Source: Lentibacillus populi
Lineage (GTDB): Bacteria > Bacillota > Bacilli > Bacillales > Amphibacillaceae
Direction of reading: 5' to 3'
DNA: 55,775 bases
NCBI GenBank assembly: GCA_014642895.1
Contig: BMJD01000030.1
Location: 1 to 55,775 of the forward strand
Part shown: piece by piece, positions 36,992 through 45,144 of the stretch
How the letters are laid out: every line of letters starts with the position of its first letter
Position numbering within the stretch: the stretch's first letter is position 1
Made by a program: the position numbers and the translations under genes
The notes under the pieces: model-generated
What the model was told of the DNA's origin: nothing
The model's database searches: none
Seen by the model: only the letters and a program-made list of their open reading frames with translations

Positions 36992-37351
36992 CTAAAGTCG
37001 GGCAACCTCGTGACACTCTGTTTTAAAATCGGTACTATTTTGAAAATGTGCCAGCATCCCTTGAATGAGTATTAGCTGTGGTGTAGCTTCTCCTATTTCA
37101 TTCAAAATAACATCAAGCGCTTCATGGAGCTGCTGCTTTTGCAATTGAGGTTTTCCCACTTTTTCTGAAATTTGCTTATAGTAATAACGGAATGCTGTCC
37201 TGATAAAATCTTCTTTCGATTAAAAATACAGGTAAAATGCTCCTTTTGATACAACGGCAGCAGTGGCGATTTCCTGAATGGATGTGGTATGGTATCCTTT
37301 CCGGGCAAGCAAATTCATGCTTTTCTCGATCAGCATTAACTTCTCATTCAT
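36992..37351 (-). pseudogene. TetR-family repressor of the efflux operon, inactivated
   Basis: From the ATG at 37349-37351 the frame gives a clear TetR HTH (LLARKGYHTTSIQEIATAAV, SKGAFYLYF) and then an in-frame TAA at codon 44, where AAA (Lys, as in YFKSKEDL) is expected. Translation past it continues in the same frame with SKEDFIRTAF and a helical stretch for 75 more codons, then stops at 36992, well short of the usual 190 residues. The gene is broken twice, by nonsense and by loss of the ligand domain. Confidence 0.85.
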
Positions 37352-37398
37352 CTTAACACCCGGTTCTTTATACGTATTACATTCTGAAAGGTTTCAGT

Positions 37399-37902
37399 CT
37401 ACAATTTGGATTGACGATCAATTTCTGCTTTTATTTTGGGTTCTGGTGCAAAATTCTTTTCCCACATTGGCGGTTTAATAATTTTACCGTCTTCTTCCCT
37501 GTATCGTGCTTTGCCGTCATCCCATAATTTCCCCATGTTTGCTTGTTGAACAATATCAAATAACGGCTGCGGTTCCACACCCATTATGGTAAAGGATCCA
37601 TAGTTGAAATAACTGATATCCGTTAATGCGTCTGCCTGTGCGACAACAACATCCGTGATTTCTTCGTTTTTTCGGATAATTTTTTCCCTTGTTTTTTCGA
37701 TGGATTCATGTAATTGATCAACTAAATGATGAAACTCATCCTTGTTGCCAGAAACAGTTGCGTATAAAAATTCAACAACCTCTTCCGTTGTCCAAGCCGC
37801 ACGTTTTAACGCTGTTTCCTTGTCCATTGCTGTTGGCTTATCATTTATTGGATGACGAAATGCCTGATGAAATTCTCGAACCTGTTCATATGGATTATTC
37901 AT
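37399..37902 (-). CDS. MazG/phosphoribosyl-ATP pyrophosphohydrolase-like protein
   Basis: The 167-residue helical protein has the all-alpha NTP-pyrophosphatase pattern: AAWTTEEVVEFLYA near residue 40 and a later EEITDVVVAQADALTDISYF segment with spaced Glu/Asp for Mg binding. The C-terminus (DDGKARYREEDGKIIKPPMWE) is typical of PRA-PH-like proteins in Bacillus. It is not the HisE of histidine synthesis judging from context. The ATG at 37902 follows GGAGAGGGG. It begins just behind a TetR operator and may be the first gene of the efflux operon. Confidence 0.72.
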   Translation of the reverse strand: MNNPYEQVREFHQAFRHPINDKPTAMDKETALKRAAWTTEEVVEFLYATVSGNKDEFHHLVDQLHESIEKTREKIIRKNEEITDVVVAQADALTDISYFNYGSFTIMGVEPQPLFDIVQQANMGKLWDDGKARYREEDGKIIKPPMWEKNFAPEPKIKAEIDRQSKL

Positions 37903-37926
37903 TACTATTCCCCTCTCCATGCGTTT

Positions 37927-37944
37927 TGACTGATCGGTCAGTCA
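37927..37944. promoter_or_regulatory. TetR-type operator upstream of the MazG-like gene
   Basis: TGACTGATCGGTCAGTCA has perfect 7-base arms around TCGG. It lies 25 bases before the ATG, between promoter and gene. The matching repressor is probably the inactivated TetR gene at 36992-37351. Confidence 0.7.
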
Positions 37945-38147
37945 TATAGGTGTGAATACTGCTTTTCTTTTTTCCATCATACATGGGTCGGAGTAAATGA
38001 AGCAAGTATAGAAGGCTTCTCAATAATAACTGGTGGACAAATCAGGTTTTGGGCAGGAAACGTACGAAATCGACCCGGGGTAATGGTTAATTAGCCACAC
38101 TTATTGTGAAAAAGCTGGCCATAGTTGCCCAGGTCAGGCGTTGTTAC

Positions 38148-38630
38148 TCAACCTATTACATTTTGAAAGGTAGGGCGTTTCATCTGGGCAATTACCTGAC
38201 TGGCTTTCTTGAATTGCATATCCACTGCATTTTCTGAGGCGTTAACATAGAGACCTGAACCATCACGAAAGGCGACATATGTTTTGTTATCCCGTTGTTC
38301 ATAATAATGAACGTGATAATAGGAGAGCCATACACAATCTCTGCTTTTGATCGAGGCTGTCGGCAGCATGTACACATCTTTGCAGGGGATAACCGGGATC
38401 GGTAATTTGCTGCAGGCCTTTAAAATATGTTTTACTGCAGCTCTTCTCCCTGATAAAGTTGCGCCATTAATGGTACAGTTATGATTTAAGATGTGTTCCG
38501 GCCTGTAAATAGAAGACCTTTCCCGTCCTATTTCCAAAACTCGCGAACGATAATAGGCAGAATTCTTTTGTAAAATTGCTTTCGTTTGTGGTGTTATCAC
38601 ATAAATAGGTGAATTTACAACAACGCCCAT
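38148..38630 (-). CDS. comK: Competence transcription factor ComK
   Basis: The 160-residue product carries the ComK core: YRPEHILNHNCTINGATLSG, RRAAVKHIL, then PIPVIPCKDVYMLPTAS and a DCVWLSYYHV segment. ComK binds AT-boxes in the minor groove and turns on DNA-uptake genes. B. subtilis ComK has 192 residues, so the C-terminal tail recognised by MecA is shorter here. AGGATTGACTG stands before the ATG. It is a single-gene unit. Confidence 0.92.
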   Translation of the reverse strand: MGVVVNSPIYVITPQTKAILQKNSAYYRSRVLEIGRERSSIYRPEHILNHNCTINGATLSGRRAAVKHILKACSKLPIPVIPCKDVYMLPTASIKSRDCVWLSYYHVHYYEQRDNKTYVAFRDGSGLYVNASENAVDMQFKKASQVIAQMKRPTFQNVIG

Positions 38631-38814
38631 CAGTCAATCCTCCCATTCTCATGACTATTGTACTATTTTTTCAGATGATTTGCTAATTAATATTATTGTT
38701 GTTTGAAAAAAGTTTACAATCAGAGGCATAGAATGGGATATAAGTTTTCCTATTTACAGGGGGGATGGTATCAATTTATTATTTAAATTGCTTTCGTTTT
38801 GCGTGAACATAACA

Positions 38815-38847
38815 AAGGCGCAATGGTCCGTTTAGCTTTTGCGCCTT
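38815..38847 (-). terminator. Terminator of the polysaccharide deacetylase gene
   Basis: AAGGCGCAA and TTGCGCCTT form a 9-base stem around a 14-base loop, directly after the deacetylase stop on the minus strand. Confidence 0.6.
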
Positions 38848-38865
38848 CCTTAATGCTTGTTTATG

Positions 38866-39702
38866 CTACTCCTTTGTAGAAAGTCGATGACACCGTTGAT
38901 AACAGTTGAAGTTATATGGTTGTGTATTTTCTTCAATTTTTTTTGTTTGAAATCCATGTTCTGCTAGATAGGTTAATAGCTTAGACAAATGGTCAGCTGT
39001 ATTTTGTTTATCATGCATAAGAATAATTGGTGCCTCCCCGGCATTAACCAGCTCTTCTATTTGTCCAATAACCGTATCTACATACTGGTCACCGGATAAT
39101 GACCAATCATCACTGTCAATATTCCAATCCCACACTTTAAACCCATTGCTATCTAAAACCTCTCGATATGATTCAGTTAAATAAGGAACACTTCCATAAG
39201 GTGTCCGAATCAGATTGGACTGGACATCTGCAATTTGTTTAAGTGTCTCCTGAGCAGTAGTCATTTCTTCAAGAGCAGATTGTTCGGATTTATAAAAGTG
39301 GTATATGTCATGGGTCACACCATGTAAACCCGCAGCATGACCTTCCTCTACAATTTTGTCTACAGCTTCTGGTAATTCCTTCATAGAAGGTTCCAGCATG
39401 AAAAATGTTGCTTCAGCATCAAATTGGTGTAAAGTATCTAGAATATCTGTTGTTGCTGAAGTAGGACCGTCATCAAAGGTCAGGTAAACAGTTTTTTCTA
39501 TATTCTCTTTATCCGCCTCAGACTTCTCAGATTCCGTTTTTTGCTTCATGGACTTTTTATTATTAAGTTCCGACTCTGTATGTTGACTTGTTACAATGGA
39601 TTTCTTCGCCTTTGATTCCTTCTGATCATGGTCCAAATCACTTTGACATCCATAAAAAATAACCAAACAGGCAAGAAAAATAAATAGTTTAAGCTTTTTC
39701 AT
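38866..39702 (-). CDS. Polysaccharide deacetylase lipoprotein (NodB domain)
   Basis: A lipobox (FYGC, Cys near residue 19) is followed by a Lys/Glu-rich linker of about 50 residues and a NodB domain of about 200 residues. Catalytic motifs seen: TFDDGP (metal Asp), HGVTH (metal His pair), RTPYGS and DWNIDSDDW. Enzymes of this type remove acetyl groups from peptidoglycan or other N-acetylated sugars outside the cell. Its upstream region carries the 11-base-phased direct repeat also found before the amidase and the two-component genes. Confidence 0.92.
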   Translation of the reverse strand: MKKLKLFIFLACLVIFYGCQSDLDHDQKESKAKKSIVTSQHTESELNNKKSMKQKTESEKSEADKENIEKTVYLTFDDGPTSATTDILDTLHQFDAEATFFMLEPSMKELPEAVDKIVEEGHAAGLHGVTHDIYHFYKSEQSALEEMTTAQETLKQIADVQSNLIRTPYGSVPYLTESYREVLDSNGFKVWDWNIDSDDWSLSGDQYVDTVIGQIEELVNAGEAPIILMHDKQNTADHLSKLLTYLAEHGFQTKKIEENTQPYNFNCYQRCHRLSTKE

Positions 39703-39757
39703 TTAAAAACCTCTATTCTATATCGTTTTCATCCTTGTTGATAGATTAATAAAATGA

Positions 39758-39807
39758 GGTAAAGAAGAGATGAAGGACAAATGGATTTACGTTAAAGATT
39801 AAATAAA
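39758..39807. promoter_or_regulatory. Phased direct-repeat operator before the deacetylase gene
   Basis: GGTAAA at 39758-39763 and GATGAA at 39769-39774 are 11 bases apart; GTTAAA at 39791 and AATAAA at 39802 continue the same 11-base phase. On the coding strand these read TTTACC and TTCATC. The form suits an OmpR-family regulator. Confidence 0.45.
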
Positions 39808-39815
39808 ATGATAAG

Positions 39816-39862
39816 AAGCCATCCATATATATGACATATAAAGTCATAAAATTGGATGGCTT
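39816..39862 (-). terminator. Terminator of the amidase gene
   Basis: AAGCCATCCA pairs with TGGATGGCTT, with an inner TATGAC/GTCATA hairpin and T-rich sequence after it on the minus strand. Confidence 0.75.
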
Positions 39863-39929
39863 ACTGTGATGGTAATTTTACCTTTTATGAAGATGAAAGA
39901 AAAAACATACCCACGTTCTGTATTGATTT

Positions 39930-40649
39930 TTAAAAGATCCATTCTAAGATCCCTTGTTTTTCCGATCTCTCCTTGTATTCTTTAATCCCTTCAACAATTG
40001 AATTAGCAACACGTGATTGAATATCGTCCGTCAACATTTTGGACTCTTCCTGGGGATTCGTTAGATAACCTACTTCGATCAAAGCCGCTGGCATTTTCGT
40101 ATCTCTTACAACAAATAAATCTTTTTTCGTTGTTCCTCTATCCCTGAACCCGGTTGCTTCAACCACATGTTTCTGTAAGAACTTAGCAAATAGGCGGGAA
40201 TTCTTGTGATAATAATACGTTTCGGTGCCTGAAACATCGGGATCGGAAAAGGTGTTACCGTGAATAGATATAAATAAATCTGCATCTAGTTTATTAGCAT
40301 ATTTTGGTCTGTATCGGCTTTCTTGTGAAATAAAGCTATCATCCGTTCTGGTCATAAAAACCTGTATTCCAGATTCCTGCTCCAACAGTTCTTCCACCTT
40401 TTTCGATAAACTTAGCGTAAAATCCTTTTCATACTTACCGCTGGCGCCTGTCGCCCCTTTATCTTTACCGCCATGTCCTGGATCAATGACAACTTTAAGA
40501 ACTGTGTCTTTATCATCATTATGATCATCATTATTGTTAATGATATTATTATGATTAGCGTTCGTTTTATTGTTGACCGAGTTGCTTATGAAAACTGATA
40601 TTATTACAATTAAAAGTAATAGTAATGGAATAAATAGTATTTTTTTCAT
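39930..40649 (-). CDS. N-acetylmuramoyl-L-alanine amidase (Amidase_3)
   Basis: An N-terminal anchor helix (about residues 4-25) and an Asn/Asp-rich linker lead to the zinc amidase domain: VVIDPGHGGKD with zinc His, the RPKYANK region, DLFISIHGN with zinc His, and the catalytic Glu in ALIEVGYLTNP. It cuts the bond between muramic acid and the stem peptide. There is no SH3b or LysM domain, so localisation depends on the anchor. Two GATAAA sites 11 bases apart lie about 200 bases upstream. Confidence 0.94.
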   Translation of the reverse strand: MKKILFIPLLLLLIVIISVFISNSVNNKTNANHNNIINNNDDHNDDKDTVLKVVIDPGHGGKDKGATGASGKYEKDFTLSLSKKVEELLEQESGIQVFMTRTDDSFISQESRYRPKYANKLDADLFISIHGNTFSDPDVSGTETYYYHKNSRLFAKFLQKHVVEATGFRDRGTTKKDLFVVRDTKMPAALIEVGYLTNPQEESKMLTDDIQSRVANSIVEGIKEYKERSEKQGILEWIF

Positions 40650-40848
40650 GCTTCTACCTTCTTTCTATATTTTCTATGGTTTAGGAGTACTATTAACGTA
40701 CTGACGTTGACAAAAGTCATTGCATTTAGTAGTTACTGATTTTTGCTTTTTGACGGATGATTCTCCTAGTTTTCTGCTGTAAAGCTGTTGATAATCTATC
40801 CCTCCTGGTTCTAAGCACGTTTCAACTGTTTAAATATTAATAGAAAGA

Positions 40849-40865
40849 GATAAAGATGAGATAAA
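40849..40865. promoter_or_regulatory. Direct-repeat operator before the amidase gene
   Basis: GATAAA at 40849-40854 and GATAAA at 40860-40865 (TTTATC-N5-TTTATC on the coding strand), the best copy of the shared motif. Confidence 0.5.
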
Positions 40866-40942
40866 GATAATATAGAAATCATTTAAAGATTTATAAATGA
40901 TGTTGCGGTTAAAATTAATACGGTCTATGATCACGTTCATAC

Positions 40943-40996
40943 AAAAAAAGCCATCCGTTCAATACCTTCATTAAAGGCCCATTGAACGGACAGCTT
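40943..40996 (-). terminator. Terminator of the two-component operon
   Basis: ATTGAACGGACAGCTT pairs with AAGCCATCCGTTCAAT (short mismatch), and seven T follow on the minus strand. Confidence 0.85.
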
Positions 40997-41060
40997 AAAT
41001 AAAATTAAACCTCATTATCCCTTAAGTATGCAGAATGTAAAAGTTTTCTTAATAATATAT

Positions 41061-42845
41061 CTACCCTTCTTTGTTTAAATAGAAGAAAAACAGCACACCG
41101 TCTTCGGTATTCGATACACCATACTGCGACTCATGCAGCTCTAAAATATTTTTTGAAATAGCAAGCCCTAATCCTGTTCCACCTTTCGAACGCCTGCGAG
41201 ATGTGTCTCCACGATAAAAACGATCCCATATTTTCTCTAAATGTTCCTCGGGAATATGGGCCCCGTTATTTTCTACACATACTTTTACACGCTCATTTTC
41301 TTCTTTTGTGGAAATCATAATACTTTTATTTTCTGGTGTATAACGAATCGCATTGGTGATAAAGTTCGTAATCACTTGTTCAATCCGATGTTGATTTGCA
41401 ACTACCTTAATCTTAGAAAGGTGTCTATGAACATGTAATTGCTTGTTTCTTATATCTAATGTTAATTGTTCACATATATACTCAATGATCTGATCGATAT
41501 AGAAAACATCCATTTTCATTTTAAACGTACCAGATTCAAATTTTGCTAATTCAAGCATATCAACAATGAGCATATTCATTTTATCTACTTCGTTTGCCAT
41601 TGCCTTAAAATAATAATCTTTTTTATTACTTGCAACTCCATCTTCCAAAATGGAGATGCAACTCTTCATTATACTTAAAGGCGTCTTTAGTTCATGTGAA
41701 ACACCGGAAATAAATTCTTTACGTGTATTTTCTAATTGTTTTTCTTTCTCTATATCCTGCTGCAATTGATTAATATATGAATTCAAAGTGGCAGAGAGTG
41801 TATTAATATTGTGTGATAATGTACCAATTTCATCTTTTGATGTAATGGGTATTTTTTCCGAAAAATCCAAGTTTGCAATCTTATTTGTCGTGTCATTTAT
41901 TTGTAACAATGGTTTAGCGATCTTTTTTGAATAATAAAATGATGCCAAAACAATAAGAATTAGTACAAATATAATTAAGTATACATAATAATCTTTTAAC
42001 ATTTGTACGGCTTCATCAACTGGTTGTAAGGATGTCATAGCAAAAATATAAGTTGTTTCACCAGTCGTATCTTTTATGGGTCTAATTATTATTTTGTAAC
42101 TAATATTATTTTCCTCATAGTCCATTGTTTTGGCATTACTATTATAATTTTCATTTAATAATAGGTTTACTTGAAATCGTTTTATTCTTTCTATAAACAC
42201 ACGATTTGTATAAATGTTTGAACGTACGGCACCCGACGGTAATTGTAATTTCTTAATCTCTCCTTTAAAAAAGATCTGTGAGCTATCTTTTGGAGAAGGT
42301 TCTGTCGCATCCCTTTTGCCATATAACTTTTCCGATAGTTGCATATTCTCTAATACAACATTCTTATTTTTTACCGTTAAAATAGCAGGAATGATTGTAT
42401 TATCCTTTTTTATCCCATCAATATAAATACGATTTCCCTGTTCTAATTGAAACCTTACCCTTTGCATATCTTCAAGACCAATGAGGCTATACAATGGGAT
42501 GTTCATTATACGATTAGAGAAATCCTTATCTCGAGAAGGATCTAATTGAATTTTTACAGAAAAATCATTTGCGTATTTAATATTTCCTACACTGTCCAAT
42601 GTTGTAATCCATGTTGAATTTTCTTGGTAGAAATCCTGCTCTAGCCTTTGAATTGCTGATACATCTTCTCCAGTCTTTAAGTAGTCTTTCTCAAAAGATT
42701 GAATACTCGCTTTAATATCATTTATCTTTTGGTTTGCATAATATTGCTTAAAAAATATGGTTTGTCCAATGAAAATAGTTGCCAAAATGAACATACATAA
42801 TAATGCCGTTAGCATAAATAATTTTGTTACAATTCCTCTTTTCAT
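41061..42845 (-). CDS. Sensor histidine kinase
   Basis: The 594-residue kinase has helix 1 at about residues 9-30, an extracellular sensor of about 250 residues, helix 2 at about 285-305, a HAMP linker, the phospho-accepting His in EFISGVSHELKTPLS and the ATPase domain (NFITNAIRYTPEN; WDRFYRGD; GGTGLGLAI). The layout is WalK/VanS/PhoR-like, but there is no PAS domain, so it is not WalK. It overlaps the response regulator gene by 4 bases. The signal is unknown; neighbouring wall hydrolases suggest cell-envelope stress. Confidence 0.93.
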   Translation of the reverse strand: MKRGIVTKLFMLTALLCMFILATIFIGQTIFFKQYYANQKINDIKASIQSFEKDYLKTGEDVSAIQRLEQDFYQENSTWITTLDSVGNIKYANDFSVKIQLDPSRDKDFSNRIMNIPLYSLIGLEDMQRVRFQLEQGNRIYIDGIKKDNTIIPAILTVKNKNVVLENMQLSEKLYGKRDATEPSPKDSSQIFFKGEIKKLQLPSGAVRSNIYTNRVFIERIKRFQVNLLLNENYNSNAKTMDYEENNISYKIIIRPIKDTTGETTYIFAMTSLQPVDEAVQMLKDYYVYLIIFVLILIVLASFYYSKKIAKPLLQINDTTNKIANLDFSEKIPITSKDEIGTLSHNINTLSATLNSYINQLQQDIEKEKQLENTRKEFISGVSHELKTPLSIMKSCISILEDGVASNKKDYYFKAMANEVDKMNMLIVDMLELAKFESGTFKMKMDVFYIDQIIEYICEQLTLDIRNKQLHVHRHLSKIKVVANQHRIEQVITNFITNAIRYTPENKSIMISTKEENERVKVCVENNGAHIPEEHLEKIWDRFYRGDTSRRRSKGGTGLGLAISKNILELHESQYGVSNTEDGVLFFFYLNKEG

Positions 42846-43528
42846 GCTTTGGCCTCAAATTTGTAACCGGCCCGAATAACAGTTACAATACTATTTGCTT
42901 TATTAGCTAATTTATGACGTAAATTACGGATATGACTATTAATTGTGCGGTCATCACCAACGAATTCATAACCCCAAATTTTAGTAATAAGTTGTTCTCT
43001 CGTAATAATAATCCCTTGATTTTGCATTAAATACGTTAATATTTCAAACTCTGTGTGTGTCAAACTTATGCTTTCTCCATCTACAGTCACTGTACGTGAA
43101 GGGAAATAGACTTGGATACCATTGCTAATTAAAGTATCTTGATTAGATAACTTATCTGCATGAGAATATCGACTATCCATTAATCGTTTTACTCTTGCCA
43201 ACAAAATTGGTGGACTGTATGGTTTTGTAACATAATCATCAGCACCTAATTCAAAACCAAGTAACGTATCGTCTTCATCCGCACGAGCTGTCAGCATAAT
43301 AATAGGCACATCGGATGATTTGCGAATTCGTCTGCAAACAGACCATCCGTCTAACTCTGGCAACATAATATCTAGAATAATTAAATGGACTTCCTGTTCT
43401 TCAAATATAGCTAAAGCTTCATTTCCATCTGCTGCTTCTAATACTTCATATTCTGCATTTAATAAATAATCCTTAACTATTTCACGTAAAATGTCTTCAT
43501 CCTCTACAATTAATATTGTTTTTTGCAA
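42842..43528 (-). CDS. OmpR/PhoB-family response regulator
   Basis: The receiver domain has the acidic pair VEDED, the phospho-accepting Asp in LIILDIMLPELDG, Thr in MLTARA and the YVTKPYSP lysine. The winged-helix domain follows (LTHTEFEILTYLMQNQG, DDRTINSHIRNLRHKL). I choose a TTG at 43526-43528, 7 bases after GAGG, which gives the usual N-terminus just before KTILIVEDE; the frame is open to 43543. It is co-transcribed with the kinase and its promoter has the same direct repeat as two wall-enzyme genes. Confidence 0.93.
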   Translation of the reverse strand: MQKTILIVEDEDILREIVKDYLLNAEYEVLEAADGNEALAIFEEQEVHLIILDIMLPELDGWSVCRRIRKSSDVPIIMLTARADEDDTLLGFELGADDYVTKPYSPPILLARVKRLMDSRYSHADKLSNQDTLISNGIQVYFPSRTVTVDGESISLTHTEFEILTYLMQNQGIIITREQLITKIWGYEFVGDDRTINSHIRNLRHKLANKANSIVTVIRAGYKFEAKA

Positions 43529-43585
43529 TTTTCTCCCTCGCAATGTCTTAAAGATTAGTACCTATGTGAAAGAATATCACAATGA

Positions 43586-43602
43586 TGTAAAGATAAGATA
43601 AA
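43586..43602. promoter_or_regulatory. Direct-repeat operator before the response regulator
   Basis: TGTAAA at 43586-43591 and GATAAA at 43597-43602 (TTTATC-N5-TTTACA on the coding strand), about 60 bases before the start. It suggests autoregulation. Confidence 0.5.
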
Positions 43603-43619
43603 GATTTTAATTTATTGCC

Positions 43620-44155
43620 TTCGTGGTAAACCCTTTTTAGGGATAGTTGAATTAATTGCCACACCTTACATTTTTATATTACCCATATTAAAACAGCATT
43701 AGAATAGAACGAAATCGAAATTTTTTTCGAGCTCATACTTTAAATCAAAGCGGTTATTTAAGATAATGGCCCTATTCATAAATAGAGAGTCAAATCCTTA
43801 CTCCGGAATGGTTAGCGGTAGGTAAGCCTTTGAGGTTATCTCCAGCTTTTCCCCTGCTCCCCACTATAGACGTGCTGTTTTCTTAGCATCCGGCGTTCCG
43901 GGATGTACTATGTTGATAAGTTACCATTAAACAAGACGGCTACTTGCCCAAATGCTTTTTGCTTGAAAGCTCAAACTGTGGAAAATCCAAAGTTCCCTGG
44001 TCCGATTGTTGAATTCAAAGGTTTCAGTAAACCCGAATAATTAATCAGATGGAATTAAGTAAAAGAATGGAGACTATCTTCACGGATAGTCATTTTGTTT
44101 TGCACAAAATTAAGGATAAAATTACGCAAATTAAAAAATTGATAGGGGGATGGAT
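43620..44155. other. Gene-free stretch of about 530 bases
   Basis: Mixed sequence with no frame or structure that I recognise; a GC-richer patch lies at 43800-43920. A frame at 44055-44261 on the minus strand is a shadow of the small plus-strand gene. Confidence 0.35.
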
Positions 44156-44326
44156 ATGGATATACACGCGGTGTCCGTTGTAATGGTAAATCGTCTGAGC
44201 CAAATGTCATCTCAGGGGTGTGAATATCGGCCGGAACGCAAACATCAACACAGTAATACACCCAGTTTCTATGAAAAAGCCGCTAGCATTCAGGCGCATG
44301 TAATTGACGTAATGGAATTTAAGTGA
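44156..44326 (+). CDS. Small hypothetical protein, 56 aa
   Basis: A frame of 57 codons opens at an ATG (44156) with AGGGGG 6 bases before it; an ATG at 44150 abuts the site. The product starts MDIHAVSVVMVNRLSQMSSQ and has a basic, His-rich middle. The stop overlaps the stem of a good terminator. No family is recognised. Ribosome site plus terminator make it a plausible gene of the fabZ neighbourhood. Confidence 0.5.
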   Translation: MDIHAVSVVMVNRLSQMSSQGCEYRPERKHQHSNTPSFYEKAASIQAHVIDVMEFK

Positions 44327-44364
44327 GGTGCAAAAACACCCCACTTTTGAAACCTCACTTTATC
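44321..44364. terminator. Terminator between the small gene and fabZ
   Basis: AAGTGAGGT pairs with ACCTCACTT and is followed by TATC; the right arm includes the fabZ stop. It can serve both convergent genes. Confidence 0.65.
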
Positions 44365-44774
44365 GCAAACATAATCTCTGCTTCACAGGCGACTTCGCCG
44401 TCAACCGTTGCAACACCTTTTCCTTTTCCAATCGGACCTTTCAAACGCAAAATTTCGACCTGCAAATTCAATTGATCACCAGGCTTTACTTGACGTTTAA
44501 ACCGGCATTTGTCAACACCTGCCAGGAAACCGATCTTCCCTTTATTTTCTTCCTTGCCTAACATGGCGATAGCGCCAACCTGTGCAAGTGCCTCGATAAT
44601 CAGCACACCTGGCATAACTGGATAATCAGGAAAGTGTCCTTGAAAAAAAGGTTCATTAATCGATACATTCTTGATTCCGGCAACACGCTTTCCTTCCTCC
44701 ACTTCGGTAATTTTGTCCACCAATAAAAATGGGTAGCGGTGCGGGATAATATCTTTTATTTGCTGCATGTCCAT
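44355..44774 (-). CDS. fabZ: 3-hydroxyacyl-[ACP] dehydratase FabZ
   Basis: The 139-residue hot-dog enzyme removes water from 3-hydroxyacyl-ACP in fatty-acid elongation. Motifs: [11 protein letters not shown] near residue 10, the catalytic His in [14 protein letters not shown] and the catalytic Glu in [11 protein letters not shown]. Length and N-terminus are standard; AAAAGGAG precedes the ATG. It stands in the usual Bacillus neighbourhood near flhP/flhO/mbl. Confidence 0.97.
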   Translation of the reverse strand: MDMQQIKDIIPHRYPFLLVDKITEVEEGKRVAGIKNVSINEPFFQGHFPDYPVMPGVLIIEALAQVGAIAMLGKEENKGKIGFLAGVDKCRFKRQVKPGDQLNLQVEILRLKGPIGKGKGVATVDGEVACEAEIMFAIK

Positions 44775-44828
44775 GATAAACTCGCTCCTTTTCCTTTATG
44801 TACTTTTCTCATTATAACAAAATAATTG

Positions 44829-44853
44829 GTTAAAACGAGGAAAAAAAGGGTAG
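44829..44853 (+). promoter_or_regulatory. Possible sigma-B promoter of the 48-aa membrane protein gene
   Basis: GTTAAA and GGGTAG are separated by 13 bases, close to the sigma-B form GTTTAA-N12-15-GGGTAT. It is about 80 bases before the start of a gene of a stress-associated type. Confidence 0.4.
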
Positions 44854-44931
44854 TGAACGATATCGACATTCATTGTCCTTAAGAATAAAGATTCAAAAAG
44901 TGGACAAAGTAAACGACAAGGAGTGAGTATG

Positions 44932-45078
44932 ATGCTGTGGTCAATATTCATTATTCTGCTTGTTTTGTGGATACTTGGCTTGATCTTTAAAATAGCTGGA
45001 GGCCTTATACATGTATTACTTGTTATTGCCATTATTGTATTGGTCATACGATTATTCACAGGCAATCGCAAATCATAG
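44932..45078 (+). CDS. Lmo0937-type small membrane protein, 48 aa
   Basis: The product is almost all hydrophobic: MLWSIFIILLVLWILGLIFK followed by AGGLIHVLLVIAIIVLVIRL and a basic tail. This is the pattern of the Lmo0937/DUF5670 family of two-helix membrane proteins common in Firmicutes. AAGGAG lies 8 bases before the second of two adjacent ATGs, which is chosen; the first is at 44929. A terminator follows. The function is unknown. Confidence 0.85.
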   Translation: MLWSIFIILLVLWILGLIFKIAGGLIHVLLVIAIIVLVIRLFTGNRKS

Positions 45079-45100
45079 CGGGGTTTTTTCCAAGATATAA

Positions 45101-45144
45101 AACAAGCATGGCTGCACTAACCGCAGCCATGCTTGTTTATTTTT
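45101..45144. terminator. Bidirectional terminator, 15-bp perfect stem
   Basis: AACAAGCATGGCTGC pairs with GCAGCCATGCTTGTT and TATTTTT follows. It serves the small membrane protein gene and the convergent minus-strand gene. Confidence 0.9.

Larger units (their letters stand above)
40650..41060. other. Gap between the amidase and the histidine kinase
   Basis: It contains the amidase promoter region with a phased direct repeat (40849-40865) and the kinase terminator (40943-40996). No gene is seen. Confidence 0.5.

Noticed and set aside
43620-44055. GC-richer patch as a possible intron or RNA element
   Set aside because: No domain or conserved fold could be recognised by eye.
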